A DNA stretch of 64,000 bases, from the NCBI RefSeq assembly GCF_020618775.1, contig NZ_JAESVB010000004.1:310001-374000 (forward strand). The letters run 5' to 3'. How positions within the stretch are numbered: the stretch's first letter is position 1; each line of letters starts with the position of its first letter. The notes under the pieces were generated by a model. The model made no database searches. It was not told the origin of the DNA and saw only the letters and a program-made list of their open reading frames with translations. This DNA comes from Acidisoma silvae (lineage in GTDB: Bacteria > Pseudomonadota > Alphaproteobacteria > Acetobacterales > Acetobacteraceae). Below are positions 8,236-17,956 of this stretch, one piece after another. Position numbers and translations under genes: made by a program.

Positions 8236-9354
8236 CTAATGCGCGACGGCGCGGGCCATTTGCAGCCCGCGCGCCATCTGCAACAGACGCAGCGAAGCCG
8301 CGCCGGCTGCCGGATCGACCTCGGCATCCAATCCACAGGTAAAGACGTTCGATGCGACGGTTGCCAGGACAAGAACGGCGGCCCCCGTATAGAGAATGCT
8401 GGGTCGTTTCCACCAGGGATCATCGCTGCCCGCCGCTGTCGCGACAAGAGCCTGTTGCGGTGCCGTGACCCGTTGCGGCGCTGTGTTGGGCGGATGCGGC
8501 GGCTTGATTCTGCGGCGTATGTCGACCACCACCTGATAGTCACGGGAGAAATACAGAATATCCGGCTTCAGATGGCCGTGCAGTTCAGGGAAAATGAATT
8601 TCGCCCGCAAGGCCGGATTGGGGTTGGTGCTGTCCACGGCAACGCCCACGGAAACATTGCTCGGCGGCGCGCCCACGGCATTCATGGTGATCAGATTTTC
8701 GTAAGTAACGCGGCGCTTTTCCCAATCGACGGCGACCTTTCCGCTATTGATCATTTGCCCGAATACTGTGTCGACATGGGCCTTGGCCTGCGCCTCCATC
8801 CCGTTCTTGATGATATTGCCGGCCGTAATCTGCTTGTCGATCCAGATATAGATCTGCCCGGTGAATTTGGTTTCGAACTCATAATCCGCTGTCTCGGCCT
8901 TGATGGTCGGCAGCAGCTCAAGCTCGTATTTATAGGCGTAGGAATTGAAATGGGTGCGGCCGAGGTCGATATCGCCTGGCGCGGCGGCAGCGGGTTTGGT
9001 GTTTGGCCGTGAATAGCTGGGGGCTGCACGCGCCGGGCGCTGCTGGGTGGGGATTTGCGGCGCGGCTGGGGATGGTAGAGGCAGGTGCGGCGCCGCCCGT
9101 CGCGTATGAACGATCCGCGGAAAGGTTCTTTGCGCGGGATGGCGTTGCAGAGATAGCGCTTCCGATCTGGGTGGAATGCGCAAATGCTGGCCGACGCGCA
9201 GCGTGTTCGGGTCCGCCAGCAGCGCATGAGAGCCGTGGCGGCGAATGGCGTTATGGACGAAAATCTGCGGCCACAGGCTGGCGCGGCCATAGAAGCGTCT
9301 GGCAATGCCGGACAATGTATCGCCCGAGCGGACGACATAAAGGCGATCATGCAT
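8236..9354 (-). CDS. LysM-domain protein with C-terminal membrane segment
   Basis: A 372-residue protein. An N-terminal LysM domain (VVRSGDTLSGIARRFYG through VGQHLRIPP, about residues 6-62) binds peptidoglycan or related glycans. A Pro/Gln/Arg-rich linker follows, then an unassigned domain of about 170 residues. A hydrophobic segment near residues 318-337 (ILYTGAAVLVLATVAS) would anchor it. No signal peptide precedes the LysM, so the orientation is uncertain: it may be cytoplasmic and tail-anchored, as in LysM proteins tied to phage-like machines. AGAGG precedes the start. It converges with the previous gene. Confidence 0.72.
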   Translation of the reverse strand: MHDRLYVVRSGDTLSGIARRFYGRASLWPQIFVHNAIRRHGSHALLADPNTLRVGQHLRIPPRSEALSLQRHPAQRTFPRIVHTRRAAPHLPLPSPAAPQIPTQQRPARAAPSYSRPNTKPAAAAPGDIDLGRTHFNSYAYKYELELLPTIKAETADYEFETKFTGQIYIWIDKQITAGNIIKNGMEAQAKAHVDTVFGQMINSGKVAVDWEKRRVTYENLITMNAVGAPPSNVSVGVAVDSTNPNPALRAKFIFPELHGHLKPDILYFSRDYQVVVDIRRRIKPPHPPNTAPQRVTAPQQALVATAAGSDDPWWKRPSILYTGAAVLVLATVASNVFTCGLDAEVDPAAGAASLRLLQMARGLQMARAVAH

Positions 9355-9462
9355 GATGTGCCTCTGACCCCAAAACCACCGAGGCCGAAATTATTGCTCC
9401 CTGCCTGATCGGTCCACCCGCATCACGAACACTTATCCGCTGTCACATTCGCCTCATATCGC

Positions 9463-9954
9463 TCAGCGATGTGACTGCATCCATTCCGGACGCAGTTGCG
9501 ACAGCATCAGCGCATCCGACCGGCTGCCGTCCGACAGCAGGCGGGCTTCGCGCGCCACGCCTTCCTGCACGAAGCCACAGGAAAAATAGAGTGTCTGCGC
9601 GGTGACATTGTGCCGGTAGACGACCAGCCAAAGCCGGTGCGCCTGGGTTTCCTGAAAGACCCAGTCCCGCGTCTGGGTGAAGATCCGGCGGCCATGGCCG
9701 CCGCCTGGGACGGATACGGCCAGGCGGCGGAACAGCAGATTGCCGCTTTTCTCCTGCCGGTCCTGGATCATGGAAAAGCCGACCGGCTGGCCGGAATCGT
9801 CCTCGCCGATGAAATAGGCGTAGTTGGGGGAACCTATGGCCTCGGCATGTTCCGTTTCAGACCAGCGGCCGACGACATCCTCATTCCCCGGCCGGCGCTC
9901 CACGGCCATGATGAAGGGAATGTCCGCAGGCGTGGCGGGTCTCAGGCTGGTCAA
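9463..9954 (-). CDS. GNAT-family N-acetyltransferase
   Basis: A single-domain acetyltransferase of about 163 residues that transfers acetyl from acetyl-CoA to an unknown amine; the overall pattern (LRPATPADIPFIMAVE, GFSMIQDR, LWLVVYRHNVTAQTLYFSCGF) resembles RimJ/RimL-type enzymes. The acetyl-CoA loop is present in variant form (GGGHGRRIF). The frame is open further upstream, but TTG at 9954 has an excellent GAGGA 7 bases before it and sits right before the conserved first strand, so I use it. It is divergent from the SulP gene. Confidence 0.82.
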   Translation of the reverse strand: MTSLRPATPADIPFIMAVERRPGNEDVVGRWSETEHAEAIGSPNYAYFIGEDDSGQPVGFSMIQDRQEKSGNLLFRRLAVSVPGGGHGRRIFTQTRDWVFQETQAHRLWLVVYRHNVTAQTLYFSCGFVQEGVAREARLLSDGSRSDALMLSQLRPEWMQSHR

Positions 9955-10224
9955 GCTCTTATCCTCGAAACGGTCTTTCCGGGCAGCCTGACGCGGCACC
10001 GGCTGGCCGGCAACGCTTGCCAAAGCCGGGCAGGCAAGCAGCCATGGCAGAGAAAATGTTGCGCCCTGCGTCTTTCGTCTGTTAGGGGTGGGTCACTCGT
10101 CAGGATCCCGGTGAAACTCCGGGTGGCTCTTCCGGCCGCCAATCCGCCGGACAACAGCAAACGTCACGACCCATCCGCATCGCGTCAAGACGATGCCTCT
10201 CGTGCGCTGACTGTAGATAAATCG

Positions 10225-11703
10225 ATGAACACACAATCTATTTCTCGCTACCGTGCCGAATGGGGTACCTCCCTCGGCGATATACGCCGGGATATCCTGG
10301 CCGGCATGGTCGGCACTTTCGCGCTGATCCCCGAAGTCATCGCCTTTTCCTTCGTGGCGGGCGTGGACCCTGAAGTCGGGCTCTATGCCTCCTTTGTCAT
10401 CGGCATCGTCATTGCCTTCGCGGGTGGCCGGCCGGCGATGATTTCCGGCGCGGCGGGCTCGGTCGCTCTGGTCGCGGCTGCCCTGGTCCGCGCCCATGGG
10501 CTGGATTACCTGCTGGCCGCGACCCTGATGGCGGGCGCTTTTCAGGTGATTTTCGGCTTGGCTCGGCTGGACGTGCTGATGCGCTTCGTCTCCCGCTCGG
10601 TCCGCACCGGCTTCGTCAATGCCCTGGCCATCCTCATCTTTTCGGCCCAGGTGCCGCAGATGCTGGGCGTCACTTGGCATACCTATGCCATGATCGCGCT
10701 CGGCCTCGTCATCATCTACCTGCTGCCGCGCGTCTCGAAGGCGATTCCGTCGCCGCTCATCTGCATCGTGGTGCTGACGGTCATCAGCTTCCTGGTGCCG
10801 ATGCCGCTGCATACGGTGGCCGATCTCGGCAAGCTGCCATCCTCGCTGCCCAATCTCGTACTGCCGCATGTGCCGCTGACCTGGGCGACGCTCGGCATCA
10901 TCGCCCCCTATGCGCTGGCCATGGCGGTCGTCGGCCTGCTGGAATCGATGATGACGGCGACGGTGGTGGATGACCTGACGGACACGACGAGTTCGAAAGC
11001 GCGGGAATGTACCGGCCTTGGCATCGCCAATATCGCGGTGGGTCTGTTCGGCGGCATCGCCGGCTGCGGCATGATCGGCCAGACAGTCGGCAATATCCGC
11101 TATGGCGGGCGCGGGCGGCTGTCCACGCTGGTGGCGGGCCTGTTTCTTCTGATCCTGATGGTGCTGCTGCGGCCCTGGGTGGCGCGCGTGCCGGTGGCGG
11201 CGCTGGTTGCCATCATGATCATGGTCTCGGTCAGCACCTTCAACTGGGCGAGCTTCAAGGACGTGGTGCGGCACCCCAAAGTCTCCAGCATTGTCATGCT
11301 GGCGACCGTTGTGGTGACGGTCGCGACGCATGACCTGGCGGCCGGCGTGGTGGTGGGCGTGCTGCTCAGCGGCGTCTTTTTCGCCTTCAAGGTCATGGGG
11401 CTGATGCGCGTCACCAGCCGCTATGATCAGGCGACGGATACGCGGACCTATACGGTGGCCGGGCAGGTCTTCTTCGCCAGCGCCGACATGTTCGCCGATC
11501 AGTTCGACCTGCGCGATATGGCCCGAAACGTGGTGATCGACCTTTCGGCCGCGCATCTGTGGGACATTACCGCTGTCGGCGCGCTGGAGACGGTGGTGAC
11601 CAAGATGCGCCGGCACGGCACGCGGGTGGACCTCGTTGGGCTCAATGCCGCCAGCGCCACGCTGGTGGATCGCCACGGTCCGGCGATCCAGGCGGGCGGG
11701 TAA
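10225..11703 (+). CDS. SulP-family anion transporter with STAS domain
   Basis: A 492-residue inner-membrane transporter of the SulP/SLC26 family, which moves sulfate, bicarbonate or other anions. The transmembrane core begins with [20 protein letters not shown], where family members carry the conserved first-helix signature, and the C-terminal STAS domain covers roughly residues 390-490. The frame is open far upstream, but that part is antisense to the acetyltransferase; the ATG at 10225 directly precedes the canonical N-terminus. The substrate is not evident. Confidence 0.88.
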   Translation: MNTQSISRYRAEWGTSLGDIRRDILAGMVGTFALIPEVIAFSFVAGVDPEVGLYASFVIGIVIAFAGGRPAMISGAAGSVALVAAALVRAHGLDYLLAATLMAGAFQVIFGLARLDVLMRFVSRSVRTGFVNALAILIFSAQVPQMLGVTWHTYAMIALGLVIIYLLPRVSKAIPSPLICIVVLTVISFLVPMPLHTVADLGKLPSSLPNLVLPHVPLTWATLGIIAPYALAMAVVGLLESMMTATVVDDLTDTTSSKARECTGLGIANIAVGLFGGIAGCGMIGQTVGNIRYGGRGRLSTLVAGLFLLILMVLLRPWVARVPVAALVAIMIMVSVSTFNWASFKDVVRHPKVSSIVMLATVVVTVATHDLAAGVVVGVLLSGVFFAFKVMGLMRVTSRYDQATDTRTYTVAGQVFFASADMFADQFDLRDMARNVVIDLSAAHLWDITAVGALETVVTKMRRHGTRVDLVGLNAASATLVDRHGPAIQAGG

Positions 11704-11733
11704 GCCCTTTAGCTGTCACCCGCGGCTTCCACT

Positions 11734-11835
11734 CGTCGTCCCCGGCTTTATGCCGGGGACCTACCCGCTGCGGCGCCCAGACGCCGTCATGGCGCCCACT
11801 CGGGTAGATCCGCGTGACAAGCACGCGGATGACGG
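11734..11835. repeat. three-helix palindromic repeat, type B, copy 1
   Basis: A 102-base element between convergent genes. Helix 1 is TCCCCGGC/GCCGGGGA. Helix 2 pairs CTACCCG with CGGGTAG and encloses two GGCGCC sites. Helix 3 is ATCCGCGTG/CACGCGGAT followed by GACGG. A second copy of identical length lies at 15784-15885. Confidence 0.88.
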
Positions 11836-11846
11836 TCAAAGGGTTT

Positions 11847-12497
11847 TTACGGCCTGAGCTTTTCACACAGCCCCGGTACATCGGCGAAGCTATTCGCCAC
11901 CGCATCGGCCTCCAGCCCGACCTCGGCCGGGCCATAGCCCCAGGACGCGAAGATGGTCGGCAGGCCAGCGCCCTTGCCGGACGCGACATCATTATGGTGG
12001 TCGCCGATCATCACCGCCTCATCCAGACTGGCCCCGGCGGCTTTGACCGTCAGGCGGATATGGTCCGGGTCCGGCTTCTTCACCGGAAAGCTGTCGCCGC
12101 CGCCCACCGCATCCAGCAGCGGCAGCAGGCCGAGATGGTCCAGCAGAATGCGCGCCGGCTCCTCGGGCTTATTGGTGCAGACGGCCAATTGCCAGCCGGC
12201 GGACTTGAGCGCCTTCAGGGCATCCAAAGCGCCGGGATAGGCATAGGTTTCGTCCGTGGAATGCGCGGTATAATCGGCGAGGCCCAGCGCCATATCCTCG
12301 TCCGAAGGCACCAGACCGCGCGCGGCATAGCCGCGCTGATACAGCACCACCAGCCCGTCGCCCACCATCGGCCGCACCTGTTCCAGCGCCAGCGGCGGCT
12401 GGCTGTAACGCGCCAGGCTGCGGTTCAGCGCGCCCGCGATATCGGGCAGGCTGTCGGTGATCGTGCCGTCCAGATCCAGCACCAGACACTTGGCCAT
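11847..12497 (-). CDS. gph: phosphoglycolate phosphatase-like HAD hydrolase
   Basis: A 216-residue HAD-superfamily phosphatase. Motif I is DLDGT (Asp8/Asp10), motif II is VCTNK, motif III is the Lys in VKKPDP, and motif IV is MIGDHHNDV. The cap domain and length match Gph, which removes phosphoglycolate formed during DNA repair, though related HAD enzymes share these motifs. ATG at 12497 is preferred over GTG at 12506 because GGAG lies 8 bases upstream. It is divergent from glmU. Confidence 0.85.
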   Translation of the reverse strand: MAKCLVLDLDGTITDSLPDIAGALNRSLARYSQPPLALEQVRPMVGDGLVVLYQRGYAARGLVPSDEDMALGLADYTAHSTDETYAYPGALDALKALKSAGWQLAVCTNKPEEPARILLDHLGLLPLLDAVGGGDSFPVKKPDPDHIRLTVKAAGASLDEAVMIGDHHNDVASGKGAGLPTIFASWGYGPAEVGLEADAVANSFADVPGLCEKLRP

Positions 12498-12587
12498 AGG
12501 TTGCACTCCGATACGAGAATTGTCTCTGAACCCTTTGACACGACTGGCCTTCCGCCGCTACCGCAAGGGCAGGACCGAGGGATGACG

Positions 12588-13928
12588 ATGACGACGCCGA
12601 CCGCTGCCACCACCACTGCCGTGATCCTGGCCGCGGGGCTTGGCACCCGCATGAAATCCAGCCTGCCCAAATGCCTCCATGCCATCGCTGCGCGCCCGAT
12701 GCTGGGCCATCTGCTGACCGCCGCACAGCAGGTCTTCGATGACATCGTCGTCGTGACGGGGCCGGAGATGGAGGCGGTGGCGAAGGCCGCAGCGCCCTAT
12801 CCCACCGTCGTGCAGCAGGACCGTTTGGGCACCGGCCATGCCGCGCTTCAGGCGGCCCCCCATTTCGGGGAGGGCGATGTCGCCATTCTTTATGCCGATA
12901 ACCCGCTGATCACGGCGGAGACGCTGGCCCGGCTGAAGGCCGCGCGCGCCGGCAATGGCCTGGCGCTGCTGGCCATGCGCCCGGCCGAGCCCGGTAAATA
13001 CGGCCGCGTCATCACCGATGCCGCCGGCGACGTCACCCGCATCGTGGAATGGGCGGATGCGACCGAGGCCGAGCGCGCCGTGGGTCTCTGCAATGCCGGT
13101 GTGTTCTGTGCCGGCGGGCCGGACCTCGCGCGCTGGCTGGCGGCCGTGCGTAACGACAATGCCAAGGTCGAATATTACCTGACCGATGTCGTGGCCCTGG
13201 CGGTCGCCGAGGGTAAGCGCGTCGTCGCCGTCGAGGCTGACCCGGCCGAACTGCGCGGCGTCAATTCGCGCGCCGAACTGGCCGAGGCCGAAGCCACGCT
13301 GCAATCCCGCCTGCGCTTGGCGGCGATGGATGGCGGCGTGACGCTGACCGCGCCGGAGACGGTGTTCTTTTCCGCCGATACGGTCATCGAACCCGATGTC
13401 ATCGTCGGGCCGCATGTCGTCTTCGGCCCGGGCGTGACCGTCAAATCCGGCACGGAAATTCTTGCCTTCAGCCATCTGGAAGGCTGCGTGGTGGGTGAGG
13501 GTGCGCGTATCGGCCCCTATGCCCGGCTACGCCCCGGCACCGTGGTGGGGCAGGCCGCTCATGTCGGCAATTTCGTGGAACTCAAGGCGACCACCCTGGG
13601 TGACGGCGCGAAGGCCAATCACCTCGCCTATATCGGTGATGCCAGCGTCGGCGCGGCCAGCAATATCGGTGCCGGCACCATCACCTGCAATTACGACGGC
13701 AATCTGAAACACCGCACCACCATCGGCGCGGGCAGTTTCGTCGGCTCCAATTCCACCCTCGTGGCACCGCTGACTTTGGGCGACGGCAGTTTCATCGCTG
13801 CCGGCAGCACCATCACCAAGGATGTGGAGGCGGACGCGCTGGCCTTCGGCCGCGCCAAGCAGGCCGAACGCCGCGGCGGCGGCGCGCTGATCCGCTCGAC
13901 CTGGACCAAGAAGAAGACGGGAGGCTAG
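12588..13928 (+). CDS. glmU: bifunctional GlmU: N-acetylglucosamine-1-phosphate uridyltransferase / glucosamine-1-phosphate acetyltransferase
   Basis: It makes UDP-GlcNAc for peptidoglycan and lipopolysaccharide. The N-terminal pyrophosphorylase domain carries LAAGLGTRM and the lysine-bearing KCLHAIAARPM segment. The C-terminal half is a left-handed beta helix of hexapeptide repeats ending with NYDGNLKHRTTIG and GSNSTLVAPL, the acetyltransferase active site. At about 446 residues it is normal. GAGGG favours ATG 12588 over ATG 12582. It is followed 6 bases later by glmS, so the two steps are co-expressed. Confidence 0.96.
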   Translation: MTTPTAATTTAVILAAGLGTRMKSSLPKCLHAIAARPMLGHLLTAAQQVFDDIVVVTGPEMEAVAKAAAPYPTVVQQDRLGTGHAALQAAPHFGEGDVAILYADNPLITAETLARLKAARAGNGLALLAMRPAEPGKYGRVITDAAGDVTRIVEWADATEAERAVGLCNAGVFCAGGPDLARWLAAVRNDNAKVEYYLTDVVALAVAEGKRVVAVEADPAELRGVNSRAELAEAEATLQSRLRLAAMDGGVTLTAPETVFFSADTVIEPDVIVGPHVVFGPGVTVKSGTEILAFSHLEGCVVGEGARIGPYARLRPGTVVGQAAHVGNFVELKATTLGDGAKANHLAYIGDASVGAASNIGAGTITCNYDGNLKHRTTIGAGSFVGSNSTLVAPLTLGDGSFIAAGSTITKDVEADALAFGRAKQAERRGGGALIRSTWTKKKTGG

Positions 13929-13934
13929 ACGCCC

Positions 13935-15764
13935 ATGTGCGGTATCGTCGGAATGCTGGGCGAACGCCCGGCGGCGCCCCTGATCCTGGAAGCCCTCGGC
14001 CGCCTGGAATATCGCGGCTATGACAGCGCCGGCATCGCGACGCTGGACAGCGGGCGCATCGACCGCCGCCGCGCGGAAGGCAAGCTCGGCAATCTGGCCA
14101 GCGTGCTGACCCGCCTGCCGCTGGCCGGCAATGTCGGCATCGGCCACACCCGTTGGGCGACCCATGGCGCGCCGACGGAGGGCAATGCCCACCCGCATGG
14201 AACGAGCCGCGTTTCGGTCGTGCATAACGGCATCATCGAAAACCACGCGGCGCTGCGGGCCGAGCTGGAAGCGGCGGGGCAGGAATTCTCGACCGAAACC
14301 GATACCGAATGCGTGGCGCAGCTGCTGGATCTTTATTTGCAGCAGGGCATGAGCCCGGAAAAGGCAGCCGGCGCGGCATTGGCCCGTCTGGAAGGCGCTT
14401 ATGCCCTGGCGTTGATCTTCGCCGGACACCCGGACCTGATGATCGGCGCCCGCCACGGTGCGCCGCTCGCCATCGGCTTCGGTGAGCGCGAGATGTTCAT
14501 CGGCTCCGACGCGCTGGCGCTCGCCCCGCTGACCCGCCGCATCGCCTATCTGGAAGACGGCGACTGGGCGGTGATCCGCCGTGACGGCGCAACCTTCTTC
14601 GACCGGCACGGCGCCCGCGTCGAGCGCGCCATTCGGGAAACCCGGCTGACCGGGGCTGCCATCGGTCGCGGCAATTATCGCCATTTCATGGAGAAGGAAC
14701 TGCACGAGCATCCGGTCGTGATCGGTGACGTGCTCAGCCGCATGATCGACCCTTCCAGCCGCAGCGTGGCTCTGTGGGATCTGCCCTTCGATCTCGCCAC
14801 CCTGCCGCGTGCGACCATCAGCGCCTGCGGCTCGGCCTTCTATGCCGGTCTCGTCGGCCGCGTCTGGCTGGAGACGATTGCGCGTCTGCCGACGGATGCC
14901 GATGTCGCCAGCGAATTCCGCTATCGCGCGCCGCCGCTGCCCTCGGAAGGTCTGGGCCTGCTCGTCAGCCAGTCCGGTGAGACCGCCGATACGCTCGCGG
15001 CGCTCCGCTATATGCAGGATGAGGGGCAGCATGTGCTCTCCGTCGTCAATGTGCCGGAAAGCAGCATGGCGCGGGAAAGCGATGCCGTGCTGGAAACGCT
15101 CGCAGGGCCGGAAATCGGCGTCGCCTCCACCAAGGCTTTCACGGCCCAGTTGACGGTGCTGGCCTGTTTCGCGCTCGCTGCCGGGCGGGCGCGCGGCACG
15201 CTGGACGCGGCACGCGAAGCGGTGCTGACCCAGGCGCTGATGGAAGTGCCGGGCCAGGCGGCGGAGATCCTGTCCGAAGAAACCACGGCCGCCATCGCCC
15301 GCGTGGCGGAACGCATCGCGGAAGCGCGCGACGTGCTCTATCTCGGTCGAGGCTCCTGCTTCCCCGTGGCGCTGGAAGGCGCCTTGAAGCTGAAGGAGAT
15401 CAGCTACATCCATGCCGAAGGCTATGCGGCGGGTGAGATGAAGCATGGGCCGATCGCGCTGATCGACAAGCATGTGCCGGTCGTCGCCATCGCGCCCTCC
15501 GGTCCGCTATTCGAGAAGACGGCCTCCAATCTACAGGAAGCCGCCGCGCGCGGCGGCCAGGTTGTTGTCTTCAGCGACGCGGCCGGCGCCGAGAAGCTGT
15601 GCGGCATCGCGGCGGAGACGGTTGTGCTGCCGACCTGCGATCCTTTCGTCGCCCCCATTCTGCATACCATTGCCGTGCAGATGCTGGCCTATAAGGTGGC
15701 GCTGCTGAAAGGCACGGATGTCGATCAGCCGCGCAATCTCGCGAAATCGGTGACGGTGGAATAG
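13935..15764 (+). CDS. glmS: glucosamine-fructose-6-phosphate aminotransferase (isomerising)
   Basis: It converts fructose-6-phosphate and glutamine to glucosamine-6-phosphate, the first committed step of amino-sugar synthesis. The 609-residue protein begins MCGIVG with the catalytic Cys2 of the glutaminase domain. Two SIS domains follow (SQSGETADT and GRGSCFPVALEGALKLKE), and the C-terminus ends PRNLAKSVTVE as expected. It lies 6 bases after glmU. No glmS ribozyme is recognisable, as expected outside Firmicutes. Confidence 0.98.
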   Translation: MCGIVGMLGERPAAPLILEALGRLEYRGYDSAGIATLDSGRIDRRRAEGKLGNLASVLTRLPLAGNVGIGHTRWATHGAPTEGNAHPHGTSRVSVVHNGIIENHAALRAELEAAGQEFSTETDTECVAQLLDLYLQQGMSPEKAAGAALARLEGAYALALIFAGHPDLMIGARHGAPLAIGFGEREMFIGSDALALAPLTRRIAYLEDGDWAVIRRDGATFFDRHGARVERAIRETRLTGAAIGRGNYRHFMEKELHEHPVVIGDVLSRMIDPSSRSVALWDLPFDLATLPRATISACGSAFYAGLVGRVWLETIARLPTDADVASEFRYRAPPLPSEGLGLLVSQSGETADTLAALRYMQDEGQHVLSVVNVPESSMARESDAVLETLAGPEIGVASTKAFTAQLTVLACFALAAGRARGTLDAAREAVLTQALMEVPGQAAEILSEETTAAIARVAERIAEARDVLYLGRGSCFPVALEGALKLKEISYIHAEGYAAGEMKHGPIALIDKHVPVVAIAPSGPLFEKTASNLQEAAARGGQVVVFSDAAGAEKLCGIAAETVVLPTCDPFVAPILHTIAVQMLAYKVALLKGTDVDQPRNLAKSVTVE

Positions 15765-16141
15765 ACGTCGCTTCTCCTTCATCCGTCGTCCCCGGCTTCA
15801 TGCCGGGGACCTACCCGCTGCGGCGCCCCGACGCTGTTTGGGTGCCACGGCGGGTAGATCCCCGTGACAAGCACGGGGATGACGGGTCGAAAGCGTCATA
15901 ATACAAAACGATAACAAAACAAAATTCTCGACAAATACATTCCGAAATCGTATAGAAAATTTGCCTGATGCGGTACTGATCACGCAGGCAAACCCCCTCC
16001 ATACAATCCGGAATCCTCATGTCAGACCGTGGCAAGGCGCAGCCTTTTCCTGATACGCCCGGCATGGCGCATCAGCGCCAGATTCAGGCCCAGGCCGACA
16101 GGCAGCTCGCGCAACTATCCCTGGTGCGGCAGATTGCCGCT
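15765..16141. other. intergenic region after glmS
   Basis: A 377-base gap between convergent genes. It holds the type B repeat (15784-15885), then an AT-rich stretch at about 15895-15970. The remaining 130 bases show no convincing gene or signal. Confidence 0.6.
15784..15885. repeat. three-helix palindromic repeat, type B, copy 2
   Basis: The second 102-base copy, 20 bases after the glmS stop. Helices 1 and 2 match copy 1. In helix 3 the stem is ATCCCCGTG/CACGGGGAT, where copy 1 has ATCCGCGTG/CACGCGGAT: both sides changed and pairing is kept. Confidence 0.88.
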
Positions 16142-17686
16142 TTAGCCCGGCCTGTTACTTTGCAGAGCCAAGCGCGCCAGATCGGCGCGGACTTCGGCCA
16201 GAATAGACTCCCAATCGCCGGGCGTTTCCTGCCGGTAGAGGGTAAGGCTGGGATACCAGGGGCTGTCCCGCCGCCCCAGCATCCAGCGCCAGCACGGGTC
16301 GGCGCGGTCCAGCAGCCAGACCGGCTTGCCGAGCGCCCCGGCCAGATGCGCGACGGCGCTATCGACCGCGATGACCAGATCCAGCGTGGAAACCAGGGCA
16401 GCGCTATCCGCGAAATCCCCCATCTCATCCATGGCGTCGAAGACGGGCAGGCTGTCGGGCAGGCGCGGCCCGTCCTTCTGCAAACTGACAAAGGTGACGC
16501 CGGAAATGTCCCACAGGGGCGCAAGCCGACCGGGGGCGATGGAGCGCCGCCGGTCCATCGCCCCGCGCGCCGGGTTGCCGGGGCTGGGGTTGCCGGCCCA
16601 GGCCAGGCCGACGCGCAAACCTCTGCCAAATCCATCAAGCCGCGCGCGCCAAAGGCCGGCGGCGGCGCTATCGGCGGCAAGATAGGGCGTGCGGGCCGGA
16701 ATGCTGGCAAGCGTGGTGCGAAACCGGCCGGGCAGGCTCATGAGCGGCAGATGCAGGTCGAAAGCGGGCAAAGCCTCGCCCTGCACCACGATGTCGGCCG
16801 CACCGTCCAGCGTCCCGCAGAGGCGGGCGAGGGGGCGCGGCACTTCCAGAATGACGGTGAAGCCCAGGGCCGCGACCATGGGCAGGTAGCGGCAGAATTG
16901 CAGCGTGTCGCCCAGCCCCTGCTCGGCATGGATCAGCAGCCTCAGACCCGCCCCCGCCTCAGCGCCGGCAGCTTCGCCCTGCCAATGCGGAACACGGAAG
17001 CGCCGGTGCTGGGCGATCATCTGCGGGGTCTGCCAGCGCCATTCATAGCCGCTCCAGGCCTCGTCCAGCCGCCCGGCGGCGAGCAAAGTCTGGGCACGGT
17101 TGAACTGCCCGTCGGCATAATCGGGCGCCAGGGCGATGGCGCGGCTATAGCTGGAGATGGCCTCTTCCAGCCGACCGAGCGCCCGCAGGGCATTGCCACG
17201 CGCGTTATGGGCATAGGGATCGCGCGGGGCGAGGCGCAAAGCAGCCTCGGCATCGGCCAAAGTATCCCCGAATCGGCCTTCCCCGGACAGGACCAGGCTG
17301 CGCGCCTCGAAGACCGCCGCGAAATCCGGCTTCTGGGTCAATGCGACGCCATAGGCCGCGATGGCGTCATCGGGCCGCCCCAGCGCCCAGAGCGCATTGC
17401 CGCGCGTGAAATGGGCGATGGGGTAGAGCGGGCGCAGCGCCAGCGCGCGATCCAGCAGGGCAAGCGCCTCCGCCGGGCGGCCGAGATCATTCAGCGCGCC
17501 GGCCAGGTTTTGCAGCGCGTCGGGCTGGTCCGGCGCCAAAGCCAGGCTGCGCCGGTAGCGCGGCACGGCGGCGTCTAGCTGGCCGGCCTGATGCAGGCGG
17601 ATGGCCTCGGCCAGGGCCACCTGGGCGGGGGCGATCCGGGCAGGGGCCTGCTGCTGCCCCACGCTGCGGCGTTGCTGTCTGTTCAT
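16142..17686 (-). CDS. TPR protein with glycosyltransferase-like C-terminal domain
   Basis: A 514-residue protein. Residues about 20-230 form six or so tetratricopeptide repeats (for example AVPRYRRSLALAPDQPDAL and EAISSYSRAIALAPDYAD). The C-terminal half resembles a GT9/GT41-type glycosyltransferase fold: AEQGLGDTLQFCRYLPMV binding loop, VGLAWAGNPSPGN, SLQKDG, and AVDSAVAHLAGALGKPVW. This arrangement is common in alphaproteobacteria, where the exact sugar transfer is mostly unproven. No signal peptide, so cytoplasmic. Confidence 0.82.
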   Translation of the reverse strand: MNRQQRRSVGQQQAPARIAPAQVALAEAIRLHQAGQLDAAVPRYRRSLALAPDQPDALQNLAGALNDLGRPAEALALLDRALALRPLYPIAHFTRGNALWALGRPDDAIAAYGVALTQKPDFAAVFEARSLVLSGEGRFGDTLADAEAALRLAPRDPYAHNARGNALRALGRLEEAISSYSRAIALAPDYADGQFNRAQTLLAAGRLDEAWSGYEWRWQTPQMIAQHRRFRVPHWQGEAAGAEAGAGLRLLIHAEQGLGDTLQFCRYLPMVAALGFTVILEVPRPLARLCGTLDGAADIVVQGEALPAFDLHLPLMSLPGRFRTTLASIPARTPYLAADSAAAGLWRARLDGFGRGLRVGLAWAGNPSPGNPARGAMDRRRSIAPGRLAPLWDISGVTFVSLQKDGPRLPDSLPVFDAMDEMGDFADSAALVSTLDLVIAVDSAVAHLAGALGKPVWLLDRADPCWRWMLGRRDSPWYPSLTLYRQETPGDWESILAEVRADLARLALQSNRPG

Positions 17687-17879
17687 CGCGGTCCTCAGCC
17701 TCGTCCATCGGGCCGGATGCTAGGTGGGTCAGGGTGGCCCGCCAACCGGGGCGCGGCGCAAGCCTCCGGCCCGTCATGCCTGACATCCGGCGATAATCTG
17801 TGACGTCCAGGTTGCGAAGCCGGGCGGGCGCTGCTACAGGGGCGCATCCGCAGCGCCATCGGCGCCGGCGGCTGTATGG

Positions 17880-17956
17880 CGGAGCGTAGCGCAGTCTGGT
17901 AGCGCATCAGTCTGGGGGACTGGGGGTCGTGGGTTCGAATCCCGCCGCTCCGACCA
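17880..17956 (+). tRNA. tRNA-Pro (anticodon GGG)
   Basis: A complete 77-base cloverleaf with CCA encoded. The acceptor CGGAGCG pairs with CGCTCCG. The D-arm reads AGCGCAGTCTGGTAGCGC, the anticodon stem TCAGT/ACTGG holds the loop CTGGGGG, and the T-arm contains GGTTCGAATCC. Anticodon GGG reads CCC/CCU proline codons. No integrase gene or second attachment copy is visible nearby. Confidence 0.97.

Noticed and set aside
9496-10224. N-terminal extension of the SulP transporter by about 240 codons
   Set aside because: It is antisense to the acetyltransferase and non-conserved; the canonical transporter N-terminus begins at 10225.
11814-12587. N-terminal extension of GlmU by over 250 codons
   Set aside because: It lies antisense to the phosphatase gene; the nucleotide-binding motif shows GlmU begins near 12588.
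13527-15473. 648-codon minus-strand frame opposite glmU-glmS
   Set aside because: High-GC antisense shadow: both genes on the plus strand are unmistakable and the frame has no domain.
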